This document shows positions 63,841 to 64,000 of a DNA stretch of 64,000 nucleotides, in pieces. A program made the position numbers and the translations under genes. The notes under the pieces are model-generated. The model was not told where the DNA came from, searched no databases, and worked only from the letters and a program-made list of their open reading frames with translations. Origin of the DNA: Oceanobacillus sp. FSL K6-2867. Its GTDB lineage: Bacteria; Bacillota; Bacilli; Bacillales; Amphibacillaceae. How positions within the stretch are numbered: the stretch's first letter is position 1; each line of letters begins with the position of its first letter. Location of the stretch: positions 1,116,001 to 1,180,000 of the forward strand of contig NZ_CP150144.1 in the NCBI RefSeq assembly GCF_037963145.1, written 5' to 3'.

Positions 63841-64000
63841 AAATAAATGGATTCTATATTAGTGATATAATACGGTTTCTGTTATTTTTCCATTTAAACC
63901 ATAATAGTATAGGAAGTATAACTAATAGAGTGAATTAGCGTACACTTCGTGTAGCTATTAAAAATAAAATAAAGCACTCTCTACATAACTTCCACATTAT

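Larger units (their letters stand above)
63071..64000. other. 930-bp right end without an intact gene
   Basis: This is an AT-rich stretch. It holds two further Zur-type boxes (63407 and 63508), a hairpin with T run on the minus strand (63808-63840), and at 63203-63310 (minus) an open frame without a start whose basic end reads WCPRIVKKRVGNASWTAF, possibly a gene remnant. No other coding signal was convincing. Confidence 0.6.

Overview
The window is a low-GC Firmicute chromosome segment, most likely a spore-forming, halo- or alkalitolerant Bacillaceae close to Oceanobacillus or Virgibacillus. The left end matches the Bacillus subtilis order purE-purK ... purL-purF-purM-purN-purH-purD, yerA-yerB-yerC-pcrB-pcrA, with a yebE-type gene beyond purE. 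Purine riboswitches, PurR-like boxes, a sporulenol-type cyclase and a CcpA-type cre site fit this assignment.

Layout: 1-4737 (minus) holds the start of pcrA, then pcrB, yerC, yerB and yerA. 5158-15500 (minus) is the purine operon behind a PurR-like operator, a sigma-A promoter and a guanine-type riboswitch. The operon is strikingly abnormal. purB, purC, purS and purQ are missing between purK and purL. PurF starts just after the place where its N-terminal nucleophile Cys should be. PurL has lost a normally invariant His. A folded repeat-like element sits between purF and purM. 15629-17601 is an ABC transporter operon with a GntR/YtrA-type regulator and a perfect operator. 17700-28440 carries a yebE-like gene, an Nramp-like transporter, a MOSC protein, msrA, a C26 amidotransferase, an MFS transporter, pbuG with its own PurR boxes and guanine riboswitch, a TraB lipoprotein and hmp. 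28760-32350 has a DUF2515 gene and sqhC. 33829-37677 contains an alcohol dehydrogenase, its MerR/AdhR-type regulator and a CAP-domain gene that share one operator type.

37763-43766 is a beta-glucoside operon (bglG-type antiterminator, PTS EIIBCA, GH1 enzyme, cytidylate-kinase-like protein, TauE) with variant RAT antiterminator sites and a cre site over the promoter. 43974-46424 has ccdA, a possible small ORF, mnmA and a DUF896 gene. 46463-53478 is an NAD-centred island: nicotinamidase, nicotinate phosphoribosyltransferase, an HD phosphohydrolase, three class-M-like sirtuin paralogues, a NadD paralogue and an HxlR regulator. A 44-bp promoter/operator block is duplicated upstream of two of the sirtuin genes. 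As a pathway it could recapture nicotinamide released by the sirtuins through nicotinate to NaMN and NaAD.

53629-57081 holds an Lrp regulator with a divergent isochorismatase-family gene, an orphan OpuAC-type lipoprotein and an SDR. 57304-63036 is a minus-strand operon behind a Zur-type box: flavoprotein, FeoB-like protein, COG0523 GTPase, dCTP deaminase, second COG0523 GTPase. Two more Zur-type boxes lie in the gene-poor right end. This operon looks like a zinc-starvation module that includes a zinc-independent route to dUMP precursors.

The best candidates for something undescribed are the triple-sirtuin/NAD-salvage island, the purine operon that has lost its glutaminase functions, and the zinc-starvation operon containing dCTP deaminase.
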